This document shows, one piece after another, positions 21,409-28,493 of a stretch of 50,480 nt of DNA. The DNA is from Xenorhabdus innexi (GTDB taxonomy: Bacteria; Pseudomonadota; Gammaproteobacteria; Enterobacterales; Enterobacteriaceae): positions 1 to 50,480 of the forward strand of contig NZ_NIBU01000026.1 in NCBI RefSeq assembly GCF_002632485.1, written 5' to 3'. Under the pieces are notes generated by a model. The model worked only from the letters and a program-made list of their open reading frames with translations, ran no database searches and was not told where the DNA came from. How positions within the stretch are numbered: the stretch's first letter is position 1; each line of letters begins with the position of its first letter. The position numbers and the translations under genes are program-made.

Positions 21409-24400
21409 TTATTCCATCGATTCATACAGACCCTGTAGGGATTGAGCATCGAATTGCATTAATTGAGCGTTGATAATGCACTCTTCAAGTTGACTGATAG
21501 AGGGATGTGCAAACAATTGTTGAATGGAAAGATCAACCTCAAAGACTTCATTAATTCTTGACTGGAGTTGCAGTACCAGCAGCGAGTGCCCGCCGAGTTC
21601 AAAGAAATTATCATGACGACCGACCCGATCTATTTTTAGTATCGTTTGCCAGATCTCTGCCAGCCGTTCTTCGTTTTCCCCTTGCGGAGCGGCATATTCC
21701 TGAGAGCTTACTGATGAATAGTCCGGAGCGGGCAGAGCACGGCGATCCAGTTTTCCGCTCAGTGTCAGCGGGAAAGCATCCAGCATGACAAATGCACTGG
21801 GGATCATGTAATCAGGCAGATGGCTGCTTAGTTGTGCCCGCAGTTCGGGGATTTTCAGGGTAACGCCTGATTCAGCGATGAGATAGGCAACCAGTCGCGT
21901 ATCTGCCGCATCATATTCACGGGCGATCACCACAACCTGCTGAACGCCGTGACACTGAGCCAGCCGTGTTTCAATTTCTTCCAGTTCAATGCGGTTTCCC
22001 CGTATCTTGACCTGAAAATCATTGCGTCCCAGATACTCAATACTGCCATCGGGTAGCCAGCGTCCTAAATCCCCTGTTTTATACATTCGGGCATCCGGGC
22101 GAGTGCTGAACGGGTTCTGAACAAAACGCTCGGCTGTCAGTTCAGGCCGATTCAGGTAGCCACGGGCAACACCAATCCCGCCGATATGGATTTCACCGGT
22201 AACACCAACAGGAACAGGCTGTCCATATTGATCCAGAATATACATTTGGGTATTGGCGATGGGATGACCAATCGGCACTAAATCGGTATATCTGTCTGAG
22301 CCACAATGCCAGAATGTCACATCAATGGCGGCTTCTGTCGGGCCATATAAGTTATGCAGCTCACAGTGAGGAAAATGAGACAGGCACTGTTGTTGCAGGG
22401 AATAGGGTAATGCCTCCCCGCTGCATAACACCTGACGCAGAGAAGGGCAGCGCCCTGCCGGAGTGAGATGAATGAAACTTTGCAGCATTGACGGAACAAA
22501 ATGGAGAGTGGTAATACCGCGGGATTCAATTTCTTCCAACAGATAGAGCGGATCTTTATGGCCGCCGGGACGCGCCATAACCAGTTGGGCACCGGAAAGT
22601 AAAGGCAGAAAAAACTCCCAGACGGAAACATCGAAACTGAAGGGTGTTTTCTGTAACACGAGATCATGTGGATTTAGCTGATATTCGTCTTTCGCCCAGA
22701 GCAAACGATTAACTACTCCACGATGCTCATTCATTACCCCTTTAGGTAAACCGGTTGAACCTGAAGTATAGAGAACATAAGCCAGATGACGTGATGTCAG
22801 CCCTAACTCAGCGCTGGAAAGATTATCCTCCGGTTGTTCGGCCATCGTTGCCTGAAAATCGGCGTTTTCCCATATCCATAACGGAATAGCGGTAGTGGGT
22901 AAGTGAGTCTGAAGCCCGTGATGGCTCAGGATAAATACCGGTTCACTGTCAGTCACAATATGTTGAAGACGGTCGGCAGGATATTCCGGATCAAGCGGAA
23001 CGTAAGCGGCGCCGGATTTTAATATACCCAGCAGCGTGATCACCATTTCCGGACTGCGTTCCATACAGACACCGATACGATTATCGGCCTGCACTCCGGC
23101 TGCAATTAAAGCATGTGCGAGTTGATTGGCCCGGCGGTTTAATTCATCGTAAGTCAGACGGCTTTCACCACAAACCAGCGCCGTTGCTGCCGGTGTATGA
23201 TTAACCTGTTGCTCAATTAACTGATGAAGAAGAACATTCTGCGGATAGGCAATGTCAGTTGCATTAAAATCATAAAGGATTTGCTGAATCTGACGTTCAT
23301 TCATTAAGGGTAAATGGTCAATAACCTGCTGGTCATTATCTGCTATGGCTGCCAATAGGGTAAAAAAATTGTCCATCATTTGCCTGATGAACTCGGTATC
23401 GAACAGTTTTGTATCGTAATGAAAACCACAATTAATCTGCTGGTCGACTTCGATGAAATTAACCATTAGTGGAACGGGCATCTCCGCATAATAAGGGTAT
23501 GGGAAAGAGCGTAGTTCTGCGCCTCCCCAGTTCACCGTCGTTGTACCAGTCAGATCCATCCATAATGATGACAGGTTGCTCACATATCTGGGTTGCTGGA
23601 AGGTCATGATTGTCTGAAAAACGGGATGAGTATCAGCATTACGCTGTAATTTCATCTGTTCCAGAACTTTCGAAAACGGGTACTTCTGGTGTTCAATCGC
23701 CTGACGAATGGTTTTTGCGGTCTGTAAGATTTGCTGCTGTGCCGTCATTTCACCATGAATCTGACTGCGTAAAGCCACCGGATTGACAAATTCACCGACA
23801 ACTTTACCCCAGAGTGCCCGACCTCGACCCGGCATAATAGAGCCGATAAGAATATCATTCTGACCAGTATAGCGATGTAGCAGGATCTGATAGGTCGCCA
23901 GCAAAATAGCAAACAGACTATGATGATATTTTGCCGCCAGCGCATTCAGCTTTGTTGCTAATATGTCGGGGAGCTTGTGGGTAATTGTTATTTTATCTGT
24001 TGTAAAAGAGGACTTATTAATCCCTGATTTATTGCTGACGGGTAATTGTAATTCTGTTAAATGGCCATTCAGATTATTGAGCCAGAATTGTTGCGGCTTT
24101 TTGGCTTTTTCACTGCTAAGCCACTGTTGTTGCCAGATAACATAATCCTGATAACTGTATTCCGGGGCGGGCGGTAATTCCTGCCCGGTCAGGAGCATGC
24201 CGAGTTCTTCCAATAATATCCAATAAGACCAGCCATCGACGACAATATGGTCAAAAGTTAATACCATGACACATTCCTGATCATGGTATTGATACCAAGT
24301 AACATGAACACGCAACGGATTTTCGAGATCGAAGGGATACCAGCAATCATTACGGACTCGTTGTTGAAGCGTTTCTTCATCCAGATCCCGGGCATCGTGC

Positions 24401-24663
24401 TTTTTGATTGTAACGGTCGCACTTTCTGCTATTTGATACCCCAGTTTACCGCCATATTGACCAAAACCAGCCCGTAACATAGGGTGGCGTTTTATCAGGT
24501 GATTGAGTGCATCCTCTAATTTTTCAGCAGTTAAACCCTTAACTCTGGCACAAAATGCACTATTATTTTGCCCCCTCTGGGCCGGATTCATTTGATATTG
24601 AAACCAACGGCTGCTTTGTGCTTCAGATAAAGCAAATGGTTTCAATGTTTCAGGATGATTCAT
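21409..24663 (-). CDS. paxA: PaxA-like NRPS starter module (C-starter, A, T)
   Basis: First synthetase, 1084 aa, one module. The N-terminal C domain precedes any A domain, so it should acylate the first residue with a fatty acid; its motif is DHIVVDG (138-144), with the first His of HHxxxDG replaced by Asp but the catalytic second His and the Asp kept. The A domain (A3 SGSTGLPKG near 630) has pocket residues D-V-W-H-L-S-L-I-D plus the A10 Lys (LSGKLDRRALP), which is the classical serine code and resembles EntF. Carrier Ser is 1027 (LGGHSL). The short C-terminal tail after the carrier resembles a minimal docking segment. The start is supported by GGGGAG at 24671-24677, 7 nt upstream. Reported PAX peptides begin, as I recall, with glycine, so the serine code is unexpected. 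Confidence 0.9.
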   Translation of the reverse strand: MNHPETLKPFALSEAQSSRWFQYQMNPAQRGQNNSAFCARVKGLTAEKLEDALNHLIKRHPMLRAGFGQYGGKLGYQIAESATVTIKKHDARDLDEETLQQRVRNDCWYPFDLENPLRVHVTWYQYHDQECVMVLTFDHIVVDGWSYWILLEELGMLLTGQELPPAPEYSYQDYVIWQQQWLSSEKAKKPQQFWLNNLNGHLTELQLPVSNKSGINKSSFTTDKITITHKLPDILATKLNALAAKYHHSLFAILLATYQILLHRYTGQNDILIGSIMPGRGRALWGKVVGEFVNPVALRSQIHGEMTAQQQILQTAKTIRQAIEHQKYPFSKVLEQMKLQRNADTHPVFQTIMTFQQPRYVSNLSSLWMDLTGTTTVNWGGAELRSFPYPYYAEMPVPLMVNFIEVDQQINCGFHYDTKLFDTEFIRQMMDNFFTLLAAIADNDQQVIDHLPLMNERQIQQILYDFNATDIAYPQNVLLHQLIEQQVNHTPAATALVCGESRLTYDELNRRANQLAHALIAAGVQADNRIGVCMERSPEMVITLLGILKSGAAYVPLDPEYPADRLQHIVTDSEPVFILSHHGLQTHLPTTAIPLWIWENADFQATMAEQPEDNLSSAELGLTSRHLAYVLYTSGSTGLPKGVMNEHRGVVNRLLWAKDEYQLNPHDLVLQKTPFSFDVSVWEFFLPLLSGAQLVMARPGGHKDPLYLLEEIESRGITTLHFVPSMLQSFIHLTPAGRCPSLRQVLCSGEALPYSLQQQCLSHFPHCELHNLYGPTEAAIDVTFWHCGSDRYTDLVPIGHPIANTQMYILDQYGQPVPVGVTGEIHIGGIGVARGYLNRPELTAERFVQNPFSTRPDARMYKTGDLGRWLPDGSIEYLGRNDFQVKIRGNRIELEEIETRLAQCHGVQQVVVIAREYDAADTRLVAYLIAESGVTLKIPELRAQLSSHLPDYMIPSAFVMLDAFPLTLSGKLDRRALPAPDYSSVSSQEYAAPQGENEERLAEIWQTILKIDRVGRHDNFFELGGHSLLVLQLQSRINEVFEVDLSIQQLFAHPSISQLEECIINAQLMQFDAQSLQGLYESME

Positions 24664-25180
24664 TTTATAGCTCCCCTTTTATGGGCATATGGAAAAACAA
24701 AATTTTCAGAACTGATAAAACAAAAAAAAGTTGCACAGAATTTAAAACCAAGAATATTGGTCAAATAAATTTCAGAGGAATATATTTTCTAATAATGAAA
24801 TTAATGCGGCGAAAGTATTATGTGATAAAAAAAGTAACAACTGTAATATGAATGGAGTTTTATAGGGGCGTTATAGATTAATTTCATCTTTATATAAGCT
24901 GTTTATTGTCTTTATTATTGGGTTTAAGGTAATGGATTATATATTAAATAAAGCTATTTTACAGGGTGATGTTATCCATCTTGCCTATCTAATTTTATTA
25001 GATACCCTTTGTCTTTCAGTATTAATGCCATTAATACTTCTATTAAATAGTGTTTCAAAATGATAGGAGTTATCTTCATCCTGTATATCGTGCAGGATAA
25101 GGGGTTACCATTTGAAAATGTCTCTCGCTATTATTAAAAACCATGTAAAGATTAATTTAAATAATAATACATGGCTAAAA
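24664..25180. promoter_or_regulatory. paxA upstream region with inverted repeats
   Basis: AT-rich interval between paxA and the paxT terminator that must contain the paxABC promoter. Perfect inverted repeats: AGTATTAAT-GCC-ATTAATACT at 25018-25038 (9 bp arms, 3 bp spacer, operator-like), ATCCTG-9 nt-CAGGAT at 25078-25098, and CCATGTA...TACATGG at 25141-25174. I could not assign unambiguous -35/-10 boxes. A 43-codon plus-strand reading frame (24932-25063) lies inside and is listed separately. Confidence 0.4.
24932..25063 (+). CDS. Candidate 43-aa hydrophobic small protein
   Basis: ATG at 24932 preceded by AAGG (24927-24930 region) at short spacing, ending in TGA at 25061-25063. The predicted peptide begins MDYILNKAIL and has a strongly hydrophobic Leu/Ile-rich second half (about residues 17-40) that could span the membrane once. 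It lies divergent to paxA, and its 3' half overlaps the 9 bp inverted repeat at 25018-25038. I recognise no family. It may be a real small membrane protein, a remnant of a larger permease, or chance; conservation would decide. Confidence 0.3.
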   Translation: MDYILNKAILQGDVIHLAYLILLDTLCLSVLMPLILLLNSVSK

Positions 25181-25181
25181 A

Positions 25182-25206
25182 AAGAGCCTGTAGTAATGAG
25201 GCTCTT
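25182..25206 (-). terminator. paxT terminator
   Basis: Inverted repeat AAGAGCCT (25182-25189) / AGGCTCTT (25199-25206) with a 9 nt loop. On the minus strand the second arm is followed by a run of T (from A's at 25177-25183), the form of an intrinsic terminator. It lies 56 nt beyond the paxT stop and separates paxT from paxABC, so the transporter and synthetases probably have separate promoters. Confidence 0.8.
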
Positions 25207-25261
25207 AAAATGGGCGAGGATATATTTATTATAAATGCGTTGTCTTTGCTCCAGATCATTT

Positions 25262-26899
25262 TTAGCTAGGATGATGATTACTGCTTTTTATCTCCTTAAT
25301 TTGCCCATCTTCCAACTTAATAACACGTTCTGCAATATCAAAATATGCATCATCATGGCTAATTACAATAACAGTCTTGCCACGAGATTTTAGTTCAGGT
25401 AGTAACTCGGTATAAAAGATCCTTTTAAATACAGGGTCTTGATCCGCAGCCCATTCATCAAATAGATAAATAGGACGGTCTTCCAGATAAGCGGCGACTA
25501 AGGCTAATCGTTTTCTTTGGCCTGCTGAAAGCTCAGTGGTTGAGAATTGGCCGTCAATGACTTTGACTTTGTGACTCATGTTTAAAGCTTCAATATAGTG
25601 GGTTGCCTTTTCAGTAATATTTGTTCCCGTATTTAATAGTTGATCGAACAGATGATAATTGGAAAAAACGGCTGAAAAATGCTGGCGATAATGTTCATTA
25701 TTTGTTTCATCCATTTTTATTCCATTCAGGAAGATAGAGCCGGACTCCTGTTCGAACAGACCGACTAATAGCATGGCAAGTGTTGTTTTTCCACTTCCGT
25801 TACCCCCGACAATAAACACTATTTCACCCTGAGAAATAGCCATACTCATCGGCCCCAGTTTAAATTCCCTGTCTTCTTTGTCAGTGGTGTAATGGTGAAC
25901 AACATCTTTTAACTCAAGTAATAAGGGTTTTTCGGTTACAAATGGATTCGGGGTATTAGCTTGCTGTATATACAGAGACTCTTCTAACTGATTATCTAAT
26001 CGTTTCATTTTTTGTAATGAGATTTCTGCCTGTCTCAATTCAGGGATTGCACCGATAACTTCAGTGATAGGGCCGGACAAAAATAGAACAATCAAAGTGA
26101 CGGTCATTAAAGTTGCAGAGTCTTGTGGTAACCAAAGAGGAACCACAAAAATCATCAGACCGATAACGATATAGAAAACTACAGAACCGGCATTCAGAAC
26201 CCAGGCATAGGAATTATTAGATTTGATACAGATTTCTTTAAATTTTTTTGCAGCAGGAGAAATGACGTTGTCAATAAACGCATTACCTTTCTGACTGTTG
26301 AGTTTCAGTTCTTTACTGCCATCAATGAGTTGTTGAAAATTAAGATATATTCTATCTACCTGTTCACGCATTTCTTCCATCAGGCGTATCGGACGTTTTT
26401 CTAAAAAATAGAAGAGGTATGCTGTTATCAGACAGACAACGGCCAGAATCATAAATAATTGCCAGGAAATCCAGGCTAAATAACTAAAACAGGCAATAAT
26501 GAGTGTAATGTTACCAAACACAGTCGGGGCTAACATAAAAGAGTGAATAAACACATCGACGTCTTTAGTCAATACGGCCAGCAGGCCATGTTTACCGAGA
26601 TGATTCAGTTTCTTAAAAGGTGCCCGTAAGATTTTGTTACTCAGACTTAGGCGCAGGGAGTAAATGGTTGCCTGAGTTAAATGTGATAACAAGATTTCTG
26701 ATAATGTTTTAGTAATAAAAAAAATAATACAGATGCCAAAAAAGCTCCATATAAATGAAAAAAGATTAATTGAGCCGGTAATTCCCTGGCTAATCATACC
26801 GACTACTGAAGCACCAGAAAACCCACTGATTAATGCAAGTAATGTTGATAAAAACAGCAATACCCAGGATTGACGATAGAGATAAGCGATTAGAGTCAT
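25262..26899 (-). CDS. paxT: PaxT-like SyrD-family peptide ABC exporter
   Basis: 545 aa half-transporter with an N-terminal membrane domain (about residues 1-280, roughly six hydrophobic segments) fused to an ATPase domain. Walker A is GGNGSGKTT (near 365), the signature is LSAGQRKR (near 455), Walker B ends in LFDEWAADQDP and the H-loop is VISHDD. The DEWAADQDP form and the size fit the SyrD/PvdE cyclic-peptide exporter family, distinct from C39-containing exporters. Lying directly upstream of paxA in the same orientation, it is the expected exporter (or self-protection pump) for the lipopeptide in the inner membrane. No clear Shine-Dalgarno precedes the start, so the exact N-terminus is tentative. 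Confidence 0.88.
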   Translation of the reverse strand: MTLIAYLYRQSWVLLFLSTLLALISGFSGASVVGMISQGITGSINLFSFIWSFFGICIIFFITKTLSEILLSHLTQATIYSLRLSLSNKILRAPFKKLNHLGKHGLLAVLTKDVDVFIHSFMLAPTVFGNITLIIACFSYLAWISWQLFMILAVVCLITAYLFYFLEKRPIRLMEEMREQVDRIYLNFQQLIDGSKELKLNSQKGNAFIDNVISPAAKKFKEICIKSNNSYAWVLNAGSVVFYIVIGLMIFVVPLWLPQDSATLMTVTLIVLFLSGPITEVIGAIPELRQAEISLQKMKRLDNQLEESLYIQQANTPNPFVTEKPLLLELKDVVHHYTTDKEDREFKLGPMSMAISQGEIVFIVGGNGSGKTTLAMLLVGLFEQESGSIFLNGIKMDETNNEHYRQHFSAVFSNYHLFDQLLNTGTNITEKATHYIEALNMSHKVKVIDGQFSTTELSAGQRKRLALVAAYLEDRPIYLFDEWAADQDPVFKRIFYTELLPELKSRGKTVIVISHDDAYFDIAERVIKLEDGQIKEIKSSNHHPS

Positions 26900-27433
26900 A
26901 AAAATAAACCATTATAGGAAATTATGGGTAATATAGAAAAATATACACCAGCTAATGAGATTCACAATGGTTATTTTTTTCTGGTTAAAATTCAAGGAAG
27001 ATTTATAAATGAAAATATGAATAAAGTTAAACCGTGATAAGAATCACAATTCATTGATGATAGATTTTCCTTAATTATTAGAGGAGGTCTTTTTCCTTAA
27101 TATAAAGATGTTTTTATGATAATGGAAGTGTGTTATTTTTTGTTAGTTAGCGCGTAGTTAAGTAGTAATGCTATGTTAAACATCATTATCTGCGTTTTAT
27201 GATGTTAATATTGAGAGAATACCCCAGAGGAAACAGGTGGTAATTACTAGCGTCATAATAAAACCAATGGAAGTCTGTTTAATAAAAATTAACACTTGAT
27301 GGTTTATTTTAATATTGTAACAAAGACAGGGTAATGACTCAGAACATTAATTTTCCATTCTGATTTATGCTCTTGGTAATAGTAATGGGTGGTATTTTAA
27401 AAATCACTGATTGTAATCATTACGAGGTTGAAT
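26900..27433. promoter_or_regulatory. Divergent region between paxT and the first microcin-like gene
   Basis: AT-rich, 534 nt. It should hold the paxT promoter (minus) and the promoter of the 57-aa precursor gene (plus). A segment at 27312-27360 (ATATTGTAA, then TGACTCAGA followed by ATTAATTTTC) is partly conserved upstream of the second precursor gene. TAATCATTA at 27414-27422, just before the ribosome site, resembles half of a Fur box. GAGGAGGT at 27081-27088 is a strong ribosome site with no usable start after it. A short hydrophobic minus-strand frame at 27197-27295 is discussed as a finding. Confidence 0.35.
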
Positions 27434-27607
27434 ATGAAAGAGTTAGCAGGAAAAGAGTTAGAGCAGGTTTCTGGGGCTGGTTTGAAAATGCCAATACCGG
27501 TTAAATTTGACACAATAAGAGATGCCTTAAAAAACGCGATGAAAAACACAGCAGATCATTTTATTGATGATATATTAAACATCATTAATCAAAAGGAAGT
27601 GAGATAA
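27434..27607 (+). CDS. Microcin-like precursor peptide 1 (57 aa, GA leader)
   Basis: Small gene with ATG at 27434, ribosome site GAGG at 27424-27427, stop TAA at 27605-27607. The N-terminus MKELAGKELEQVSGA is a 15-residue double-glycine-type leader, matching the microcin V leader in length and pattern (MR-L---EL--VSGG). Cleavage after GA would release a 42-residue, cysteine-free peptide starting GLKMPIPVKF, with a likely amphipathic helix and net charge near +1. It is followed by its own terminator (27653-27688). The C39 exporter encoded at 28494-30602 is the obvious processing and export machine. An antibacterial role is inferred from leader and context; signalling or host-directed activity is also possible. 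No recognised homologue. Confidence 0.75.
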   Translation: MKELAGKELEQVSGAGLKMPIPVKFDTIRDALKNAMKNTADHFIDDILNIINQKEVR

Positions 27608-27652
27608 CGGTCGTCATTCCTGTATTTTCACAACAAGTATAATTTATATAAG

Positions 27653-27688
27653 AACTAGTCGTTCTATTTTTAGGATGACTGGTTTTTT
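27653..27688 (+). terminator. Terminator after precursor 1
   Basis: 13 bp stem, 27653-27665 pairing with 27672-27684 (three positions are G-U pairs), 6 nt loop ATTTTT, followed by a T run to 27688. It lies 45 nt beyond the stop of the 57-aa gene, so the two precursor genes are likely separate transcripts. Confidence 0.75.
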
Positions 27689-28203
27689 ATTGGGTATCAA
27701 AACACACAACCTCTGAAAAAGATGATTACTCATGTGTTTGAGATGGAATAATTCTATTTTTTTTGTACTGTCTTGTTAAGTTCACTGAGTATAGATTTCG
27801 TTTATTTTTATATTTAAATTAAATTAGCTAATGTTTTAATGGTTAAATATCACAAAAAAATAGTTAAAAAAATATTTTATTAATATTTATAGGCGAGTAA
27901 TTATCAGAAATAAATAATAATTTTTAAATGTCTTTAATAATATAATGTTTTTGGTTTTTTATTATTTAATTTTATGAGTAAATCATGGGTTGAACTCATT
28001 CATAAAGAGAATGTCGTAATGATCTGTATTATAGTAATAAGGGTTTTGTCTCGTTTAATAAAAGTTAATAAATAGTGTTATATTGTAATGGTGTAGAAAA
28101 AATGAATCCATGAGTCAGAGTATTAATTCTCTACTATGGTTTTTTGCCACTAATAGTCTTTTGACAATTGCAATAAATACCCTAATTGATAATGAGGTAA
28201 TAT
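27689..28203. other. Very AT-rich spacer between the two precursor genes
   Basis: 515 nt, extremely rich in A+T. It contains a 33-codon frame at 27974-28075 (MSKSWVELIH..., hydrophobic centre) without a ribosome site, and the upstream cassette of precursor 2 (28080-28140) resembling that of precursor 1. TTGACA occurs at 28161-28166, but no well-spaced -10 follows. No gene of normal immunity-protein size is present. Confidence 0.4.
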
Positions 28204-28419
28204 ATGAAAGAATTAAATCAACAAGAAATGGAACTGGTTGCTGGTGCTGGCTGGAAAGAGGGCGTTAAAGTAGGCGTTGATGTTATTGAAAAAGCAGGTG
28301 AAATTGTAGTTGATATTCTGGAGGGATTCGGCATTATTTCTCATAAGACTGGCCAAGCTATTAAGGGCGGTTTAAAATATGGTGAGGATGCAGTAGACAA
28401 GGTTATTGATGCATTTTGA
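28204..28419 (+). CDS. Microcin-like precursor peptide 2 (71 aa, GA leader)
   Basis: ATG at 28204, ribosome site GAGG at 28194-28197, stop at 28417-28419. Leader MKELNQQEMELVAGA is again 15 residues and shares MKEL, the E-x-E core and V-[SA]-GA with precursor 1. Predicted mature part is 56 residues, starting GWKEGVKVGV, rich in Gly, Val and Ile with regularly spaced Lys/Asp/Glu; it lacks Cys and is slightly acidic (about -3). The Gly-x3-Gly-like spacing and amphipathic pattern suggest helix packing or membrane insertion. It converges on the exporter operon across a shared terminator. Whether the two peptides act together (two-peptide type) or separately cannot be told from sequence. No recognised homologue. 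Confidence 0.8.
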   Translation: MKELNQQEMELVAGAGWKEGVKVGVDVIEKAGEIVVDILEGFGIISHKTGQAIKGGLKYGEDAVDKVIDAF

Positions 28420-28440
28420 TTTTTAGCTAAAATTTTACTT

Positions 28441-28480
28441 AAAAAGCCAGCTATTCTACCAAAAGAGTAGCTGGCTTTTT
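28441..28480. terminator. Bidirectional terminator between precursor 2 and the C39 exporter
   Basis: 13 bp perfect stem: 28441-28453 (A5 then GCCAGCTA) pairs with 28468-28480, flanked by A's on the left and T's on the right, so it works on both strands. It separates the convergent precursor 2 gene and exporter operon. Confidence 0.9.
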
Positions 28481-28493
28481 TCTAACTGTTCTA

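Noticed and set aside
24555-24851. 98-codon plus-strand frame across the paxA start
   Set aside because: Starts inside paxA antisense and has no ribosome site or recognisable domain.
27033-27055. GATAAGAATCACAATTCAT as a Fur box
   Set aside because: Only about 11 of 19 consensus positions match, little above chance in AT-rich DNA.
27081-27088. Strong ribosome site GAGGAGGT
   Set aside because: No usable start codon at proper spacing; the nearest ATG gives a three-codon peptide.
28161-28193. TTGACA as the -35 box of precursor 2
   Set aside because: The only good -10 like hexamer (GATAAT) is about 21 nt away and overlaps the ribosome site, so transcription would start after it.
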